This document shows, one piece after another, positions 26,403 through 36,483 of a stretch of 64,000 nucleotides of DNA. The position numbers and the translations under genes were made by a program. The notes beneath the pieces are model-generated. The model made no database searches. It saw only the letters and a program-made list of their open reading frames with translations, and had not been told where the DNA came from. Source of the DNA: Wenzhouxiangella sp. XN24 (GTDB taxonomy: Bacteria; Pseudomonadota; Gammaproteobacteria; Steroidobacterales; XN24); the NCBI RefSeq assembly GCF_011064545.1, contig NZ_JAAMFG010000028.1:248001-312000 (forward strand), written 5' to 3'. Numbering within the stretch: position 1 is the first letter of the stretch; each line of letters opens with the position of its first letter.

Positions 26403-28540
26403 GCCCCATCCTCCGAATCGAGTCCCGCCATGTGCGCCTGGTAGGCCGCAGACTGGCCGAATCGTGCCTCGTGCAGGGACCGAAAGGCACGCAGCAGGCC
26501 CGGCGTCATCATCATTCCGCTGGCACGGGCGGCGTCGGTGTAGTGTGCCCAGGCAGCGTCATGATCGCCGAGAAGGCTTGCGGCGCGAGCCAGCTCGGCC
26601 AGCCGGTTACGGTCCTCAGTGATATCCAGCCTTGGCTCGGACTGCGCGCGCCGCGACCATTCGGCGGCCGACTGACGCTCGCCGGCGGCAGCAGCCACGG
26701 CAGCGGCCAGGGCATAGGCCGCCCCGCGCCCGCGCGGCGGCAGCGCGGCGAACTCGGTTTCCCCGCGATCCTCGAGGTAGTCGTAGGCGCGACGCGCGTG
26801 AGACCGGGCCTCTTCGCCACGCTCTGCGTAAATCAGGAGCTCGGCACGCAACAGGTCATCGTGAACGGCCTCAAGATCGTAACCGCCGGCAGCAGGCGCC
26901 AGCACCGCCAGCGCCCGCTCGACATCGCCGCTGGCGAACAAGGCTTCGGCAATAACAGAATTCGTATATTCATTGGCTCGACCGGCCAGGGCCAGGATCG
27001 ATTGAATGTCGCCACGAAATGCCAAGACATAGAACGCCCGCCAGAAATCGAAGACCGTATTCTCGGGAAACAGTGCGCGGGCGCGATCGACCACCTCGAT
27101 CGCTTCCTCACCGCGTCCGAGCTGCGCCAGGGCATTGAAAAGCTCGAACCAGGCGACGCCGGTTTCCGGATCGATCTCGAGCCAGCGCCGCGCGGCGACG
27201 AGGTTCTCCTCACGTTGGTTCAGTCGCTTGTGGCTGGCAGCGATACAGGAATGCACCCACGCGTCGTTGGGCCGCAGCGACAATATTTCCTGGCACGCTT
27301 CGAGGGCTCCGGCGTAGTCGCTTTCGACCAGGTAGAGATACATCGCCTGTGACAGCAGGGCCTCGGGCCGATCGGGCCAGCGGCGGGAAATCTCCTCGAC
27401 CAGTTCGCGCGTGCGCGCTACGTGCGAGCCCGCCGTATCCGCGCCGTCCCAGAACATACGGCCATGGGCCTCGACCAGCATCAGCCGGGCCTGCAGGAAT
27501 TCCGGATCGAGGACAAGCGCCTGCTCCAACAGGGCGATTTGCGCACGCCAGCCGTCGATCCCGAAAAAAGCCCGGCGGCGGTCGAGTGCGCGCAAGTACA
27601 GGTCGTGCGCCTGGGAATTCTCCGTCGGCCGTTCGGCCAGCGCCTCGGCCTCGCGCGGGCTCAGCTCGATGCGCAGCTGCTCGGCGATGGCGCGGGCGAT
27701 GTCGCTCTGGATGGCGAAGATGTCATCGAGCTCGCGATCGTAGTTCTCGGCCCACAGGTGCTCGTCGAGCGCCGCATCGATCAGCTGCACGGTGACCCGC
27801 ACGCGGTTGCCCGCGCGCCGCACGCTGCCTTCCAGCACATGCGAAACGCCGAGCCGTTGCGCCATGGCCGGCACGTCCAGCTGGCTTTCGGCGATGCGCA
27901 GCATCGAGGTGCGCGAGATCACGCGCAGGTCGGCGATCAGCGACAGGCTGGTCAGCACTTCCTCGTGGACGCCGCCGGCGAAAAAGGCGTTGGCCGGATC
28001 CTCCGACAGGTTCTCGAAAGGCAGCACCGCGACGCCGCGTGCCAGCGGCTCGACGGCGAGGTCCCGCACGGGTTGGGTTTCCGTCGCGGCTGCGTTTTCT
28101 GACTGGGGCGCGGTGGCCGGTGTGGGCGCCGGGCGCTCCGCCACCGCAGGTGGGTCTGACGGCGGGTCGGCCGGCGGCACGGGCGGCCTCAGGAACCAGC
28201 CGGCGCCCAGGCCGATGCCCAGCAGCAGCAGGCCCGCGGCCACCGCCAGGGTGCGCTTGCCCAGCAGCGCCGGCGTGGATGCGCTGTCGTCCGACTCTTC
28301 AGCCGCTGCAGTCGGCGTCACGCGCAGGCCCTCCGGCGTCAGCTCCAAGGCCCACGCCAGCACCAGCGCGATGGGGAACCCCAGCACGGTCAACGCCACG
28401 ACCAGGTTCATGCCCCAGTCGGGGACGCCCATCCGGGGCAGCATGATGTCCGCGCCCTGCAGCACGGCGAAGGCCGTCGCGGCATAGACCACGGCGACGC
28501 GGACGACCTTGCGGCGCTTGAGTTCGGCAATCAGGCTCAT
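26399..28540 (-). CDS. P11: membrane-anchored TolB-like/TPR protein, beta anchor, class II
   Basis: 713 aa from MSLIAELKRRK (ATG overlapping the P12 stop by 4 nt; the frame continues six codons into P12 but that is P12 tail sequence). Helices about 13-34, 43-66 and 97-116; Pro/Ala-rich linker 119-167. TolB domain 168-290: GVAVLPFENLSEDPANAFFA, GGVHEEVLTSLS, VISRTSMLRIAES and VLEGSVRRAG. Long TPR-like tail without cysteine cap (end AGLDSEDGA). Confidence 0.9.
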   Translation of the reverse strand: MSLIAELKRRKVVRVAVVYAATAFAVLQGADIMLPRMGVPDWGMNLVVALTVLGFPIALVLAWALELTPEGLRVTPTAAAEESDDSASTPALLGKRTLAVAAGLLLLGIGLGAGWFLRPPVPPADPPSDPPAVAERPAPTPATAPQSENAAATETQPVRDLAVEPLARGVAVLPFENLSEDPANAFFAGGVHEEVLTSLSLIADLRVISRTSMLRIAESQLDVPAMAQRLGVSHVLEGSVRRAGNRVRVTVQLIDAALDEHLWAENYDRELDDIFAIQSDIARAIAEQLRIELSPREAEALAERPTENSQAHDLYLRALDRRRAFFGIDGWRAQIALLEQALVLDPEFLQARLMLVEAHGRMFWDGADTAGSHVARTRELVEEISRRWPDRPEALLSQAMYLYLVESDYAGALEACQEILSLRPNDAWVHSCIAASHKRLNQREENLVAARRWLEIDPETGVAWFELFNALAQLGRGEEAIEVVDRARALFPENTVFDFWRAFYVLAFRGDIQSILALAGRANEYTNSVIAEALFASGDVERALAVLAPAAGGYDLEAVHDDLLRAELLIYAERGEEARSHARRAYDYLEDRGETEFAALPPRGRGAAYALAAAVAAAAGERQSAAEWSRRAQSEPRLDITEDRNRLAELARAASLLGDHDAAWAHYTDAARASGMMMTPGLLRAFRSLHEARFGQSAAYQAHMAGLDSEDGA

Positions 28541-30507
28541 GGCGCATACTCGCTGCAATCCAGCCGCCGGCCCGCCGGATCGTCCACCGGGCGGCAGCCG
28601 CCCGGGTAACCCTCGGCTTCCCAGTAAGCCACCGCGCCACTGTCAGCCATGAACTCGTAGAAACGCGGATCCTCCCTGAGCCAGCCGAGCGACGGCAGCC
28701 AGGCGGCGAAGCGCATGTAGTTCTGGCCGCTGCGATCGGCGCTCCCTACCGCTTCGAACAACCGGTCGGTATCGCGAAACACCAGTGACAGGACGACCCG
28801 GGCCGCGTTCAAGAATCTTGGTGACGCGTCAGGCGGCAGCGCCGCGAACGCCGCGGCCTGTTGGCCGGGGTCGGCCAGGGCGGCCAGTACCGCCCGATCG
28901 ATTTCACCGTCATCCAGCATTCGCCAGAGCTCAGCAAACCGCGCCGTATCGCCCTGGTGTATGGCTTCGAAGGCCAGCAGCTGCGTCCAGTACGGGGAGT
29001 TTGGATTCAACTCCAGGCCCCGCTTGACGAGCTGCGCGGCCTCCTCTTCGCGGCCGAAAACGGCATGGGCGTAACCGAGATAACCGTGATTGATCGGCAC
29101 CAGCGGGTCCTGGGCATGTGCGCTCTGGAACCAGGGCAGCGCAAGATCCACGCGCCCGACCTCCGAAAGCGAAAGACCTAGCCAGAGCCGAGGAGAGGTG
29201 TCCGGGTCGACCTGGCGGGCGGCTTCCTCGAGCCTGGCGAGGCCTTCCACCACGTTGCCTTGTGCCACCAGGCTCATGCCCATCCCGGCCAGCAGGATGG
29301 GAATGTCGGGATCCAGCGCCAGCGCCCGTGCCTGGGCTTCGTCGCTGCGCTCGTCGAGATCCGCGGCGTCCAGCTCCGTCGGATAACCGCCGCCGGCTAC
29401 TACACCGGTGGCCGCGGCAAGGAATGCCCAGGCTTCGGCGAATTGCGGATCACGATCGACCGCGGCCTGCAGGTCCTCGATCGCCTGGTCCAACTCGAAG
29501 CGCTGGTAAAAGCGTGATCGGCCACGCAGGAAGTCCTGGTAGGCGTCGAGGTCGCGGGTGGGCGTATCGACCGAAACCTCCGGCGTGCCGAGGATGTCCT
29601 CGAGCGCGGCCGTGATCGCCAACGCGATCTCCTCCTGCACGCGAAAGATATCCACCAGCTCGCGCTCGTAGGTCTCCGACCACAGGTGGGCATCGCTGCC
29701 GGCATCGATCAGCTGGGCGGTGATGCGCACGCGCTGGCCCTGCTTGCGCACCGAGCCCTCGAGCACGTGTTGCACGTCCAGCAGCCGCGCGATCTCGGTG
29801 ATCGGCGTGTCCTTGCCCTTGAAAGAAAACGCCGAGGTGCGCGAGGCGACCTTCAGACCCTCGATACCGCCGAGAATATTGAGCAGCTCCTCCGAGATAC
29901 CATCGGCGAAATAGGCGTTCTCGGGATCCGGACTCATGTTGACGAAGGGCAACACGGCGATGCCGCTGGCCTGGGGCTGTGCCGCTGCAACGGAGAGGGC
30001 GCCGACCGGCTGCCCGCCTGAAGCATCGACAAGCGATGGGCTTTGCACGCCCGAGTCGCCAGCCGCTCCCGCCGATACTGGTGTCGTGTCTTCCCGCTCG
30101 GCCACGCCTGCCGTCTCGACAGGCAGGTCACGCGCGCCCTGCCCGCTCTCCTTGAACAGGAACCGGTCCGCCACGATCACGGCCACCACCACCACCATGC
30201 CGACGAGGATCAGCTTGTCGATGGCCCGACCGGTCTGCGGCGTCACCGAGGCGTCTTGCTCCACCTCCTCGGTCCGCTTCACCCCTTCCGGCGTCAGCTC
30301 GAAAGCCCAGGCGAGAAACAGTGCCAGCGGCAGGCCGATCAGCAGCAAGGCGATGACGAAAGTCACCGTCCATTCGGGCAGGCCGAGGCGCGGGAAAATC
30401 GTGTCGCTGATCTCCACCAGCAGCCAGGCCACCACCAGGTAGGCCGCGCCCACGCGGAACACGTTGCGGCGCTTGAGTTCGTCGAACAATCCCGGCGCCG
30501 AACTCAT
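28537..30507 (-). CDS. P12: membrane-anchored TolB-like/TPR protein, singleton anchor, Cys-capped
   Basis: 656 aa from MSSAPGLFDELKRRN. The anchor is alpha-like in its ends (VFRVGAAYLVVAWLL; LALFLAWAFELTPEG) but its middle (ISDTIFPRLGLPEW) fits no group, so it may itself be a hybrid. Helices about 17-36, 49-70 and 98-116; linker 118-181. Class I TolB domain 182-305 (GIAVLPFVNMS, EELLNILGG, VLEGSVRKQG). Tail close to P15 and P16; cap C638 and C651 (C-x12-C). Confidence 0.9.
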   Translation of the reverse strand: MSSAPGLFDELKRRNVFRVGAAYLVVAWLLVEISDTIFPRLGLPEWTVTFVIALLLIGLPLALFLAWAFELTPEGVKRTEEVEQDASVTPQTGRAIDKLILVGMVVVVAVIVADRFLFKESGQGARDLPVETAGVAEREDTTPVSAGAAGDSGVQSPSLVDASGGQPVGALSVAAAQPQASGIAVLPFVNMSPDPENAYFADGISEELLNILGGIEGLKVASRTSAFSFKGKDTPITEIARLLDVQHVLEGSVRKQGQRVRITAQLIDAGSDAHLWSETYERELVDIFRVQEEIALAITAALEDILGTPEVSVDTPTRDLDAYQDFLRGRSRFYQRFELDQAIEDLQAAVDRDPQFAEAWAFLAAATGVVAGGGYPTELDAADLDERSDEAQARALALDPDIPILLAGMGMSLVAQGNVVEGLARLEEAARQVDPDTSPRLWLGLSLSEVGRVDLALPWFQSAHAQDPLVPINHGYLGYAHAVFGREEEAAQLVKRGLELNPNSPYWTQLLAFEAIHQGDTARFAELWRMLDDGEIDRAVLAALADPGQQAAAFAALPPDASPRFLNAARVVLSLVFRDTDRLFEAVGSADRSGQNYMRFAAWLPSLGWLREDPRFYEFMADSGAVAYWEAEGYPGGCRPVDDPAGRRLDCSEYAP

Positions 30508-32717
30508 GACGCACCGCCTATGACCGGGCTGTGGTAGACCGGTGCGGGGAGCGGTCCCATTTCGAGCTTGTCGCGCTCGATGTTGATCAGGTCGATCATG
30601 CGGCTGACCTGTGCCTGGAAGGCCGGATCGTCGTGCAACTCCACAAACGCCGGGTCCCGGCCCAGCAGCGGATTGCGGGTGCCCCGGTCGATGGCCACGG
30701 CCAGCGCCGCAAGCGCCGCGGCGCGTTCGCCGGCCAGCGCCAGGTAGCGGGCTTCGGTGATCAGGAAGCTGGCACTTGCAAAGCCTTGTCCACGCAGAAA
30801 ATCCAGGTGCTCGCCCCATCGTGCCAGCGTCTCGGCCAGCGCCTCATGCCGGCCCAGCGCATGCTGCGCGGCGGCGATCGGCGCCAGCAGTTGCAACACT
30901 CCCGTGCCGCCGAAACCCGCGCCTATCCCGTCGAGGTCACCCCAGCGCTCGCGATACAAGGCCAGCGCCTCTTCATGCCGACCGGTCTGCGACAAGGTGT
31001 ACAACAGGTCTGTGGCAGTAACGTGATCACCCGGTGCCGCCGCCGCGCGGCCGCGGGCCAGGGCCACGGCCTCGCCATCCAGGCCCTTTGCCACCAGTGC
31101 CCGCGCGTGCAAACCCGTATCCGGCAGTGACAGGACCCGTTCCAGGTCGCCGAGTGTGATGTAGAGCCAGGCGTTCATCCTCTGCGCGAAGGCGTCTTTC
31201 GACGCCAGCTCCAGCGCCCGCGCCACGGCCGCCTGGGCCTCTGCCAGGCGGCCCGAGGCATATAGCACCACGGCTTCGCGCGTGAAGCCCTGCGGATTGT
31301 CCGGAAAGGCGCGCTGCATGCGCACCGCCGTCGCCTGTGCTTCAGCCAGCTCGCCGCTAGCCAGCAGGGCCCCGGACATAGTGGCCAGATTGGCCACGTA
31401 CAGCGGGTCGAGCTCGGCCAGGCGGCGCTGGGCGGCCAGCTGCTCGCGCAGGCGCCCAGCGCCGCCAAGGAGTTCCGCCTGCCAGTGCAGCACATCCGAC
31501 TGGCCGGGGTTCAGCGCCAGCGCCCGCGCCAGCGCCGGTTCAGCACGCGCAGGGTCCCGCTGCATAAGGAACAGCAAACCCTGCACCGCATGCGCCTCGG
31601 CGAGGTCGGGATCGAGCGCCAGCGCCCGGTCCAACAGCGGTTGCGCGAGGGCCACTGCCTCGTCCAACGGGATGTCGCCGTAACCGCGCCACACTTCATT
31701 GTTCAGGAGCAGCAACACCTGCGCCGCCGCCGCCTGCGCCGGGGCATAGTCGGGATCCAGCGCGAGCGCCTCGTCGAGCAATTCGCGCGCAGCCCCCAGG
31801 CCGCTGCGCGTACGGCCCTGGATCAGCCGCCGGGCCTGCAGGTAAAGGTCGTAGGCCGGCAGCGAAGCCGCCGCCTGGGCCACCGGCGCGGCCTGCTCCG
31901 GGCCCACCAGGCTCACGCGCAGGGCCTCGGCAATGGCGCCCGCAATCTCGGTCTGGATGGCAAACACGTTCTCCAGCCGCCGGTCGTAGCTTTGCGACCA
32001 AAGGTGCGAGCCATCGTCGGCCTGGATCAGCTGTGCGGTGATCCGCAGGTCGTCACCGGCCTTGCGCACGCTGCCTTCCAGCAGGTAAGCCACGCCCAGC
32101 GTGCTGCCGATGGTGCGGAGGTCCTCGTTGCGACCCTTGAAGGCGAACGAGGACGTGCGGCCGATCACCTTCAGGTCGCGGATCTGCGCCAGCAGGTTGA
32201 GGATTTCTTCGGACAGGCCGTCGGAGAAATACTCCTGGTCGCTGTTCGGGCTCATGTCCGCGAACGGCAGCACGGCGATGGATCTCTCCCGCGCAATTTG
32301 GGCGGCCGATTCCCCAGCCAGCGCCTCGGCCGGCGCCTCGGCCGACGCCGCGCCAGGATCGCTCACGGGCCGCAGGAACCAGCCGGCGCCGATGCCGAGA
32401 CCGAGCACCACGAGCAGTGCGCTGGCAAACACCGTGCGCTTGCCCAGCAGGGCGGGCATTGCCGCGTTGGCCGTCTCGGACGGAATCGCCTCGGTGCGCT
32501 TGAGTCCGTCCGGCGTCAGCTCCAGCGCCCAGCCGAGCACCAGCGCGATCGGGAAGCCCAGCACGATCAGCGCCACGACCAGGTTCATGCCCCAGTCCGG
32601 CACGCCCATGCGCGGCAACATGATGTCCGCACCCTGCAGCACCGCGAAGGCGGTCGCAGCGTAGACCACCGCGACGCGGACGACTTTGCGGCGCTTGAGT
32701 TCGGCGAACAGGCTCAC
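30504..32717 (-). CDS. P13: membrane-anchored TolB-like/TPR protein, beta anchor, class I
   Basis: 737 aa from a GTG start (SLFAELKRRK) overlapping the P14 stop by 4 nt. Helices about 13-34, 43-66 and 95-115; short Ala/Glu linker 117-143. TolB domain 146-268: SIAVLPFADMSPNSDQEYFS, EEILNLLAQI, LLEGSVRKAG and LRITAQLI. The TPR-like tail is among the longest and most regular (many ALxLDP-type helix pairs, about 285-700) and ends without cysteines (PVIGGAS). Confidence 0.9.
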   Translation of the reverse strand: MSLFAELKRRKVVRVAVVYAATAFAVLQGADIMLPRMGVPDWGMNLVVALIVLGFPIALVLGWALELTPDGLKRTEAIPSETANAAMPALLGKRTVFASALLVVLGLGIGAGWFLRPVSDPGAASAEAPAEALAGESAAQIARERSIAVLPFADMSPNSDQEYFSDGLSEEILNLLAQIRDLKVIGRTSSFAFKGRNEDLRTIGSTLGVAYLLEGSVRKAGDDLRITAQLIQADDGSHLWSQSYDRRLENVFAIQTEIAGAIAEALRVSLVGPEQAAPVAQAAASLPAYDLYLQARRLIQGRTRSGLGAARELLDEALALDPDYAPAQAAAAQVLLLLNNEVWRGYGDIPLDEAVALAQPLLDRALALDPDLAEAHAVQGLLFLMQRDPARAEPALARALALNPGQSDVLHWQAELLGGAGRLREQLAAQRRLAELDPLYVANLATMSGALLASGELAEAQATAVRMQRAFPDNPQGFTREAVVLYASGRLAEAQAAVARALELASKDAFAQRMNAWLYITLGDLERVLSLPDTGLHARALVAKGLDGEAVALARGRAAAAPGDHVTATDLLYTLSQTGRHEEALALYRERWGDLDGIGAGFGGTGVLQLLAPIAAAQHALGRHEALAETLARWGEHLDFLRGQGFASASFLITEARYLALAGERAAALAALAVAIDRGTRNPLLGRDPAFVELHDDPAFQAQVSRMIDLINIERDKLEMGPLPAPVYHSPVIGGAS

Positions 32718-34618
32718 GGCGCGCACTCGTAACCGTCTTCGCCCACCGGCCTGCACTGCGGCGGGTAGCCGTGCTCGCGCCAGTAGTCGGGGACGCCCTG
32801 CCGCTCGATGATGCTACGGAAGGCCGGAGAATCACGGAACGCCGCGTGCAGCGGATCCCACTGCGCGACCATGGTGGTGAGGCGAACAGAGGATTCAGCA
32901 GCGCGCTCGTAGTCGTGCAGGACGAAGTGCCAGTTAGGCGTATCGAAGCGCGGATTGCGCGCCATCAGCCCGTCCATGTCTGCGGGAGCCTCGCCCTGCC
33001 CGATCGCCGCGAGGACCGCATGCTGCAGTTCCAGCGACATGTCCAGGTCGCGCATCATCAGCAGGGCGGGCAGCCGCCCCCCCTGCGCCACGAGCCGGAA
33101 TAGGAAGGTATCGCCACGATTGTGTGTGAAACCTGCCAACACACCCTGCTCGTATAGCGCCAGGGCCTGGTCGTCGTCACCTGCAAAGGCAAGCGCAAGC
33201 GCCTTCCAACGCACGCAGTTGCCGTAGGCGGGATCGATGGCCAGGCAGGCCTCGAGGTCGGCAAGCGCGCGCTCCATGAAGCCGAGATTGATCCAGGTGA
33301 TCGCACGCCAGAGATAGACCGAGGCCAGCATCGGGTCCGCGTTGAGCGCCCGGTCGAACAGGGCCAGGGTCTCGGCGAAGGGAATGGGCAAGCGGTACTG
33401 AATCAGCAGGGCACGCACGGCCCAGGGCATGGCGAGCGTCGAATCGAGGGCCAGTGCCCGCTCTGCGGCCATGAGCGCCCGCGCATCCATCGCCGCGGCA
33501 TCCGTGTCCGGGTACTCCTCATCCCAGTCGATGATCACCGCGGCGGCGGCGGCGAGACCCTCCCAGCCGCGTGCGAAGCCGGGATCGAGCGCCACCACTT
33601 CCTCGAACAAGCGCACCGACTCGTCGAGCTCGGTGCGCGTCAGGAACAACTCACGCGCCTTGAGGTAAAGCTGGTAGGCGTCGAGGTTGCCGGTGTCCGC
33701 GCGCACGGTCACCGCGCGCTCGGCCTCGCCCGTGCCCAGCGTGCCGCGTAGCGCGGCGACGATGGCGTTGGCGATCTCGTCCTGGATGGCGAAGATGTCC
33801 GTCAGCTCGCGGTCGTAGGTCTCCGACCAGAGGTGGCGGTCGTTCACCGCGTCGATCAGCTGGGCCGTGATGCGCACGCGGTTGCCCGCCTTGCGTACGC
33901 TGCCCTCGAGGATGTGGTTGACGTTCAACTGGTCGGCGATGACGGCCGCGCCGAGTTCGCGACCCTTGTAGGCGAACGACGAGGTGCGCGACGCCACGCC
34001 GATGTCGTCGACCTTGACCAGCACGTTGAGGAGTTCTTCCGAGATTCCGTCGGCGAAGAACTCGTTCTCCGGGTCGGCGCTCATGTTGACGAAAGGCAGC
34101 ACCGCAATGGATTTGCCGGCACGAGCTTCCGACAAACGGGTAGACGATGCAGAAGACTCGGCCGCGGCCGGTGGGGCGCTGGGGCCGCCCAGCGCGGTAT
34201 TCGGGGCGGCCGCTGGTGTGTTCGCGACGCCCGGCGGAGTAATCGCCGCGCCCGGCGGCAATGACGCGGGATTGGCAGCAGCCTGGGCCGGCAATTTTTC
34301 GGTCTGCGTTGCCGGCCACAAGGTCCAGGCCAGCGCGAGCGCCGTGATGAGCGCCACCATGCCATAGAACCGCTTGCTGCCCGTGCGGCCTTCGGTGACG
34401 TGCATACCCTCCGGCGTGACCTCGAAAATCCAGGCCAGGATCAGCGCCAGCGGAAAGCCGAGAATGACCAGCAGCGTCACCATGCGCGCGGTCCACTCGG
34501 GCAGGTTCAGGTTCGGGGCGACCGTGCTGGCCACCTCGATCACGACCCAGCCCACCACCAGGTAGGCGGCGGCGACCCTGATCACCTTGCGGCGCTTGAG
34601 TTCGTCGAAGAAACTCAT
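32714..34618 (-). CDS. P14: membrane-anchored TolB-like/TPR protein, gamma anchor, Cys-capped
   Basis: 634 aa from MSFFDELKRRK. The first 83 residues are nearly identical to P15, while linker and tail differ strongly. Helices about 13-34, 44-66 and 84-101; linker 102-167 is a long Pro/Ala tract. TolB domain 169-292 (SIAVLPFVNMS, EELLNVLVKV, ILEGSVRKAG, VRITAQLI). Cap C622 and C632 (C-x9-C after YWREHGYPPQ) is of the delta-type subfamily, not that of P15: another anchor/tail recombinant. Confidence 0.9.
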   Translation of the reverse strand: MSFFDELKRRKVIRVAAAYLVVGWVVIEVASTVAPNLNLPEWTARMVTLLVILGFPLALILAWIFEVTPEGMHVTEGRTGSKRFYGMVALITALALAWTLWPATQTEKLPAQAAANPASLPPGAAITPPGVANTPAAAPNTALGGPSAPPAAAESSASSTRLSEARAGKSIAVLPFVNMSADPENEFFADGISEELLNVLVKVDDIGVASRTSSFAYKGRELGAAVIADQLNVNHILEGSVRKAGNRVRITAQLIDAVNDRHLWSETYDRELTDIFAIQDEIANAIVAALRGTLGTGEAERAVTVRADTGNLDAYQLYLKARELFLTRTELDESVRLFEEVVALDPGFARGWEGLAAAAAVIIDWDEEYPDTDAAAMDARALMAAERALALDSTLAMPWAVRALLIQYRLPIPFAETLALFDRALNADPMLASVYLWRAITWINLGFMERALADLEACLAIDPAYGNCVRWKALALAFAGDDDQALALYEQGVLAGFTHNRGDTFLFRLVAQGGRLPALLMMRDLDMSLELQHAVLAAIGQGEAPADMDGLMARNPRFDTPNWHFVLHDYERAAESSVRLTTMVAQWDPLHAAFRDSPAFRSIIERQGVPDYWREHGYPPQCRPVGEDGYECAP

Positions 34619-36483
34619 GGCCCGTACCCGCTGCAATCCAGCCGGCGCCCGGCGGGGTCATCGATCGCGCGGCAGCCCGGTGGGTAGCCCTCGGCTTCCC
34701 AGTACGCGGCGACGGCGTTGTTGTGCATGATCTCGTAGAAGCGTGGGTCCTCGCGCAGCCAGGCCATCGAGGGCAGCCAGGCGCTAGCCCTCAGGATAGT
34801 GAGAGTGCCGCGCGTATCACCCACACGGAAGACCTCATCTTCATCTCGGAACATCAGGGCCGCGTACATCGCGCCCACGGCATTGTCCCGCTGCGGGTCG
34901 AAACGGTTAGCCGCCAGGAAATCAGCGCGCCGGCCCGGATCCTCGAGCGCAGCCAGTATCTCGTCGAGTTTCTCCCCGTCCAACAGTGAACCTGGTGCCA
35001 TCATCGGCTGCGCCGCAGAGAGCAGCCGCTTGGCCTCTTCCTCCCGACCGGCATGCACGAGCCCAATCGCGATGTTGTACGTCCAGAATGAAAGGGGACT
35101 GAGCTCGACGGCCCGGTGCGACAGGCGGCTGCCCTCCTCCCAGCGGCCCTGAATGGCATAGGCCAGCCCCAGCCAGCCGTTGTTGATCGCCACCAGCGGA
35201 TCCTGGTCCTGCGCACTCTCCAGGTGCGGCAGGGCACGCTCGACAAAGCCCAGCTGGATCCACACCAGCCCGAGCCAGAGGCGCGCGGAGGTATCGGCCG
35301 AGACGCGCGCCGCTGCGCGCTCGAGCAGGCGGAGACCTTCCGCGATCGACTCCGCACTGGCGGACCCGCTGAGAAGCTGTCCTTTCACCGCCAGCGCTGT
35401 CGACAACTCGGGGTCGAGCTCCAGGGCGCGCTCCGACGCCTCCAGCGCATGCGCCATGAGGGCGTCACGATCCATCTGTGTCGGGTAACCGCCATTGCCG
35501 ACGACGAAACTTGCCGCGCCGAGGAACGCCCAGGCCTCGGCGAACCCTCGATCCCGTTCCACGGCGAAGCGCAGGTCACTGATCGCTTCGTCGAGGTCCA
35601 CCCGTTGATAAAACCGCGACCGGCCGCGCAGGAAGCGCTCATAGGCCTCTAGGTCAGCGGTAGCGGCTGCCACCGACACGGTCTGAACGCCGAGCACGTC
35701 TTTCAGCGCGCCCGTAATGGACTGCGCAATCTCCTCCTGCACCCGGAATATATCCACAAGGTCGCGCTCGAAGGTCTCCGACCACAGGTGAGTGTCGCTC
35801 TCCGTCTCGATGAGCTGGGCCGTGATCCGCACCCGGTCACCCTGCCGCCGCACCGAGCCCTCGAGGATGTGGCGCACGTCGAGCTCGCGTGCGATCTCCG
35901 GAATCGGCGTGTCCTTGCCGCGGAACGAGAAGGCCGACGTGCGCGACGCGACCTTGAGCCCATCCACGCCGGCCAGGATGTTGAGCAGCTCCTCGGCGAT
36001 GCCCTCGGCAAAGAACACGTTCTCGGGATTGGCGCTCATGTTGACGAAGGGCAGCACGGCGATGGTGTTCTTGTCTGCGCTATCGACTGCGGACACCGAT
36101 GTCGGTGGCTCGGCAGTGGCCGGCGGCGTTGTGGCAAGCGTCGATGACTGTGCCGGCATTGGCTCCGGGCCGGAGGCAGGCCACAACGTCCAGGCGAGCG
36201 CCGCAGCCGTCACCAGCGCAACGATGACGTAGAACCGCTTGCTGCCCGTGCGGCCCTCGGTGACGTGCATGCCCTCCGGCGTGACCTCGAAGATCCACGC
36301 CAGGATCAGCGCCAGCGGGAACCCGAGGATCACCAGCAGCGTCACCATGCGCGCGGTCCACTCGGGCAGGTTCAGGTTCGGGGCCACCGTGCTGGCCACC
36401 TCGATGATCACCCAGCCCACCACGAGATAGGCTGCGGCCACGCGGATGACCTTGCGGCGCTTGAGTTCGTCGAAGAAGCTCAT
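34615..36483 (-). CDS. P15: membrane-anchored TolB-like/TPR protein, gamma anchor, Cys-capped
   Basis: 622 aa from MSFFDELKRRK. Helices about 13-34, 44-66 and 84-101; linker 103-138. TolB domain 139-260: TIAVLPFVNMSANPENVFFA, EELLNILAG, ILEGSVRRQG and VRITAQLI. From the TolB domain to the end it is close to P16, which has a beta anchor. Cap C604 and C617 (C-x12-C). ATG and stop both lie in 4-nt overlaps. Confidence 0.9.
   Translation of the reverse strand: MSFFDELKRRKVIRVAAAYLVVGWVIIEVASTVAPNLNLPEWTARMVTLLVILGFPLALILAWIFEVTPEGMHVTEGRTGSKRFYVIVALVTAAALAWTLWPASGPEPMPAQSSTLATTPPATAEPPTSVSAVDSADKNTIAVLPFVNMSANPENVFFAEGIAEELLNILAGVDGLKVASRTSAFSFRGKDTPIPEIARELDVRHILEGSVRRQGDRVRITAQLIETESDTHLWSETFERDLVDIFRVQEEIAQSITGALKDVLGVQTVSVAAATADLEAYERFLRGRSRFYQRVDLDEAISDLRFAVERDRGFAEAWAFLGAASFVVGNGGYPTQMDRDALMAHALEASERALELDPELSTALAVKGQLLSGSASAESIAEGLRLLERAAARVSADTSARLWLGLVWIQLGFVERALPHLESAQDQDPLVAINNGWLGLAYAIQGRWEEGSRLSHRAVELSPLSFWTYNIAIGLVHAGREEEAKRLLSAAQPMMAPGSLLDGEKLDEILAALEDPGRRADFLAANRFDPQRDNAVGAMYAALMFRDEDEVFRVGDTRGTLTILRASAWLPSMAWLREDPRFYEIMHNNAVAAYWEAEGYPPGCRAIDDPAGRRLDCSGYGP
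34620..34645 (-). repeat. Junction repeat copy (P15 3' end)
   Basis: 26 bases ending P15, next to the P14 start; the same 26 bases end P16 at 36485-36510, and a one-base variant is in the relic at 22349-22374. A more diverged copy ends P12 near 28542. Confidence 0.75.
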
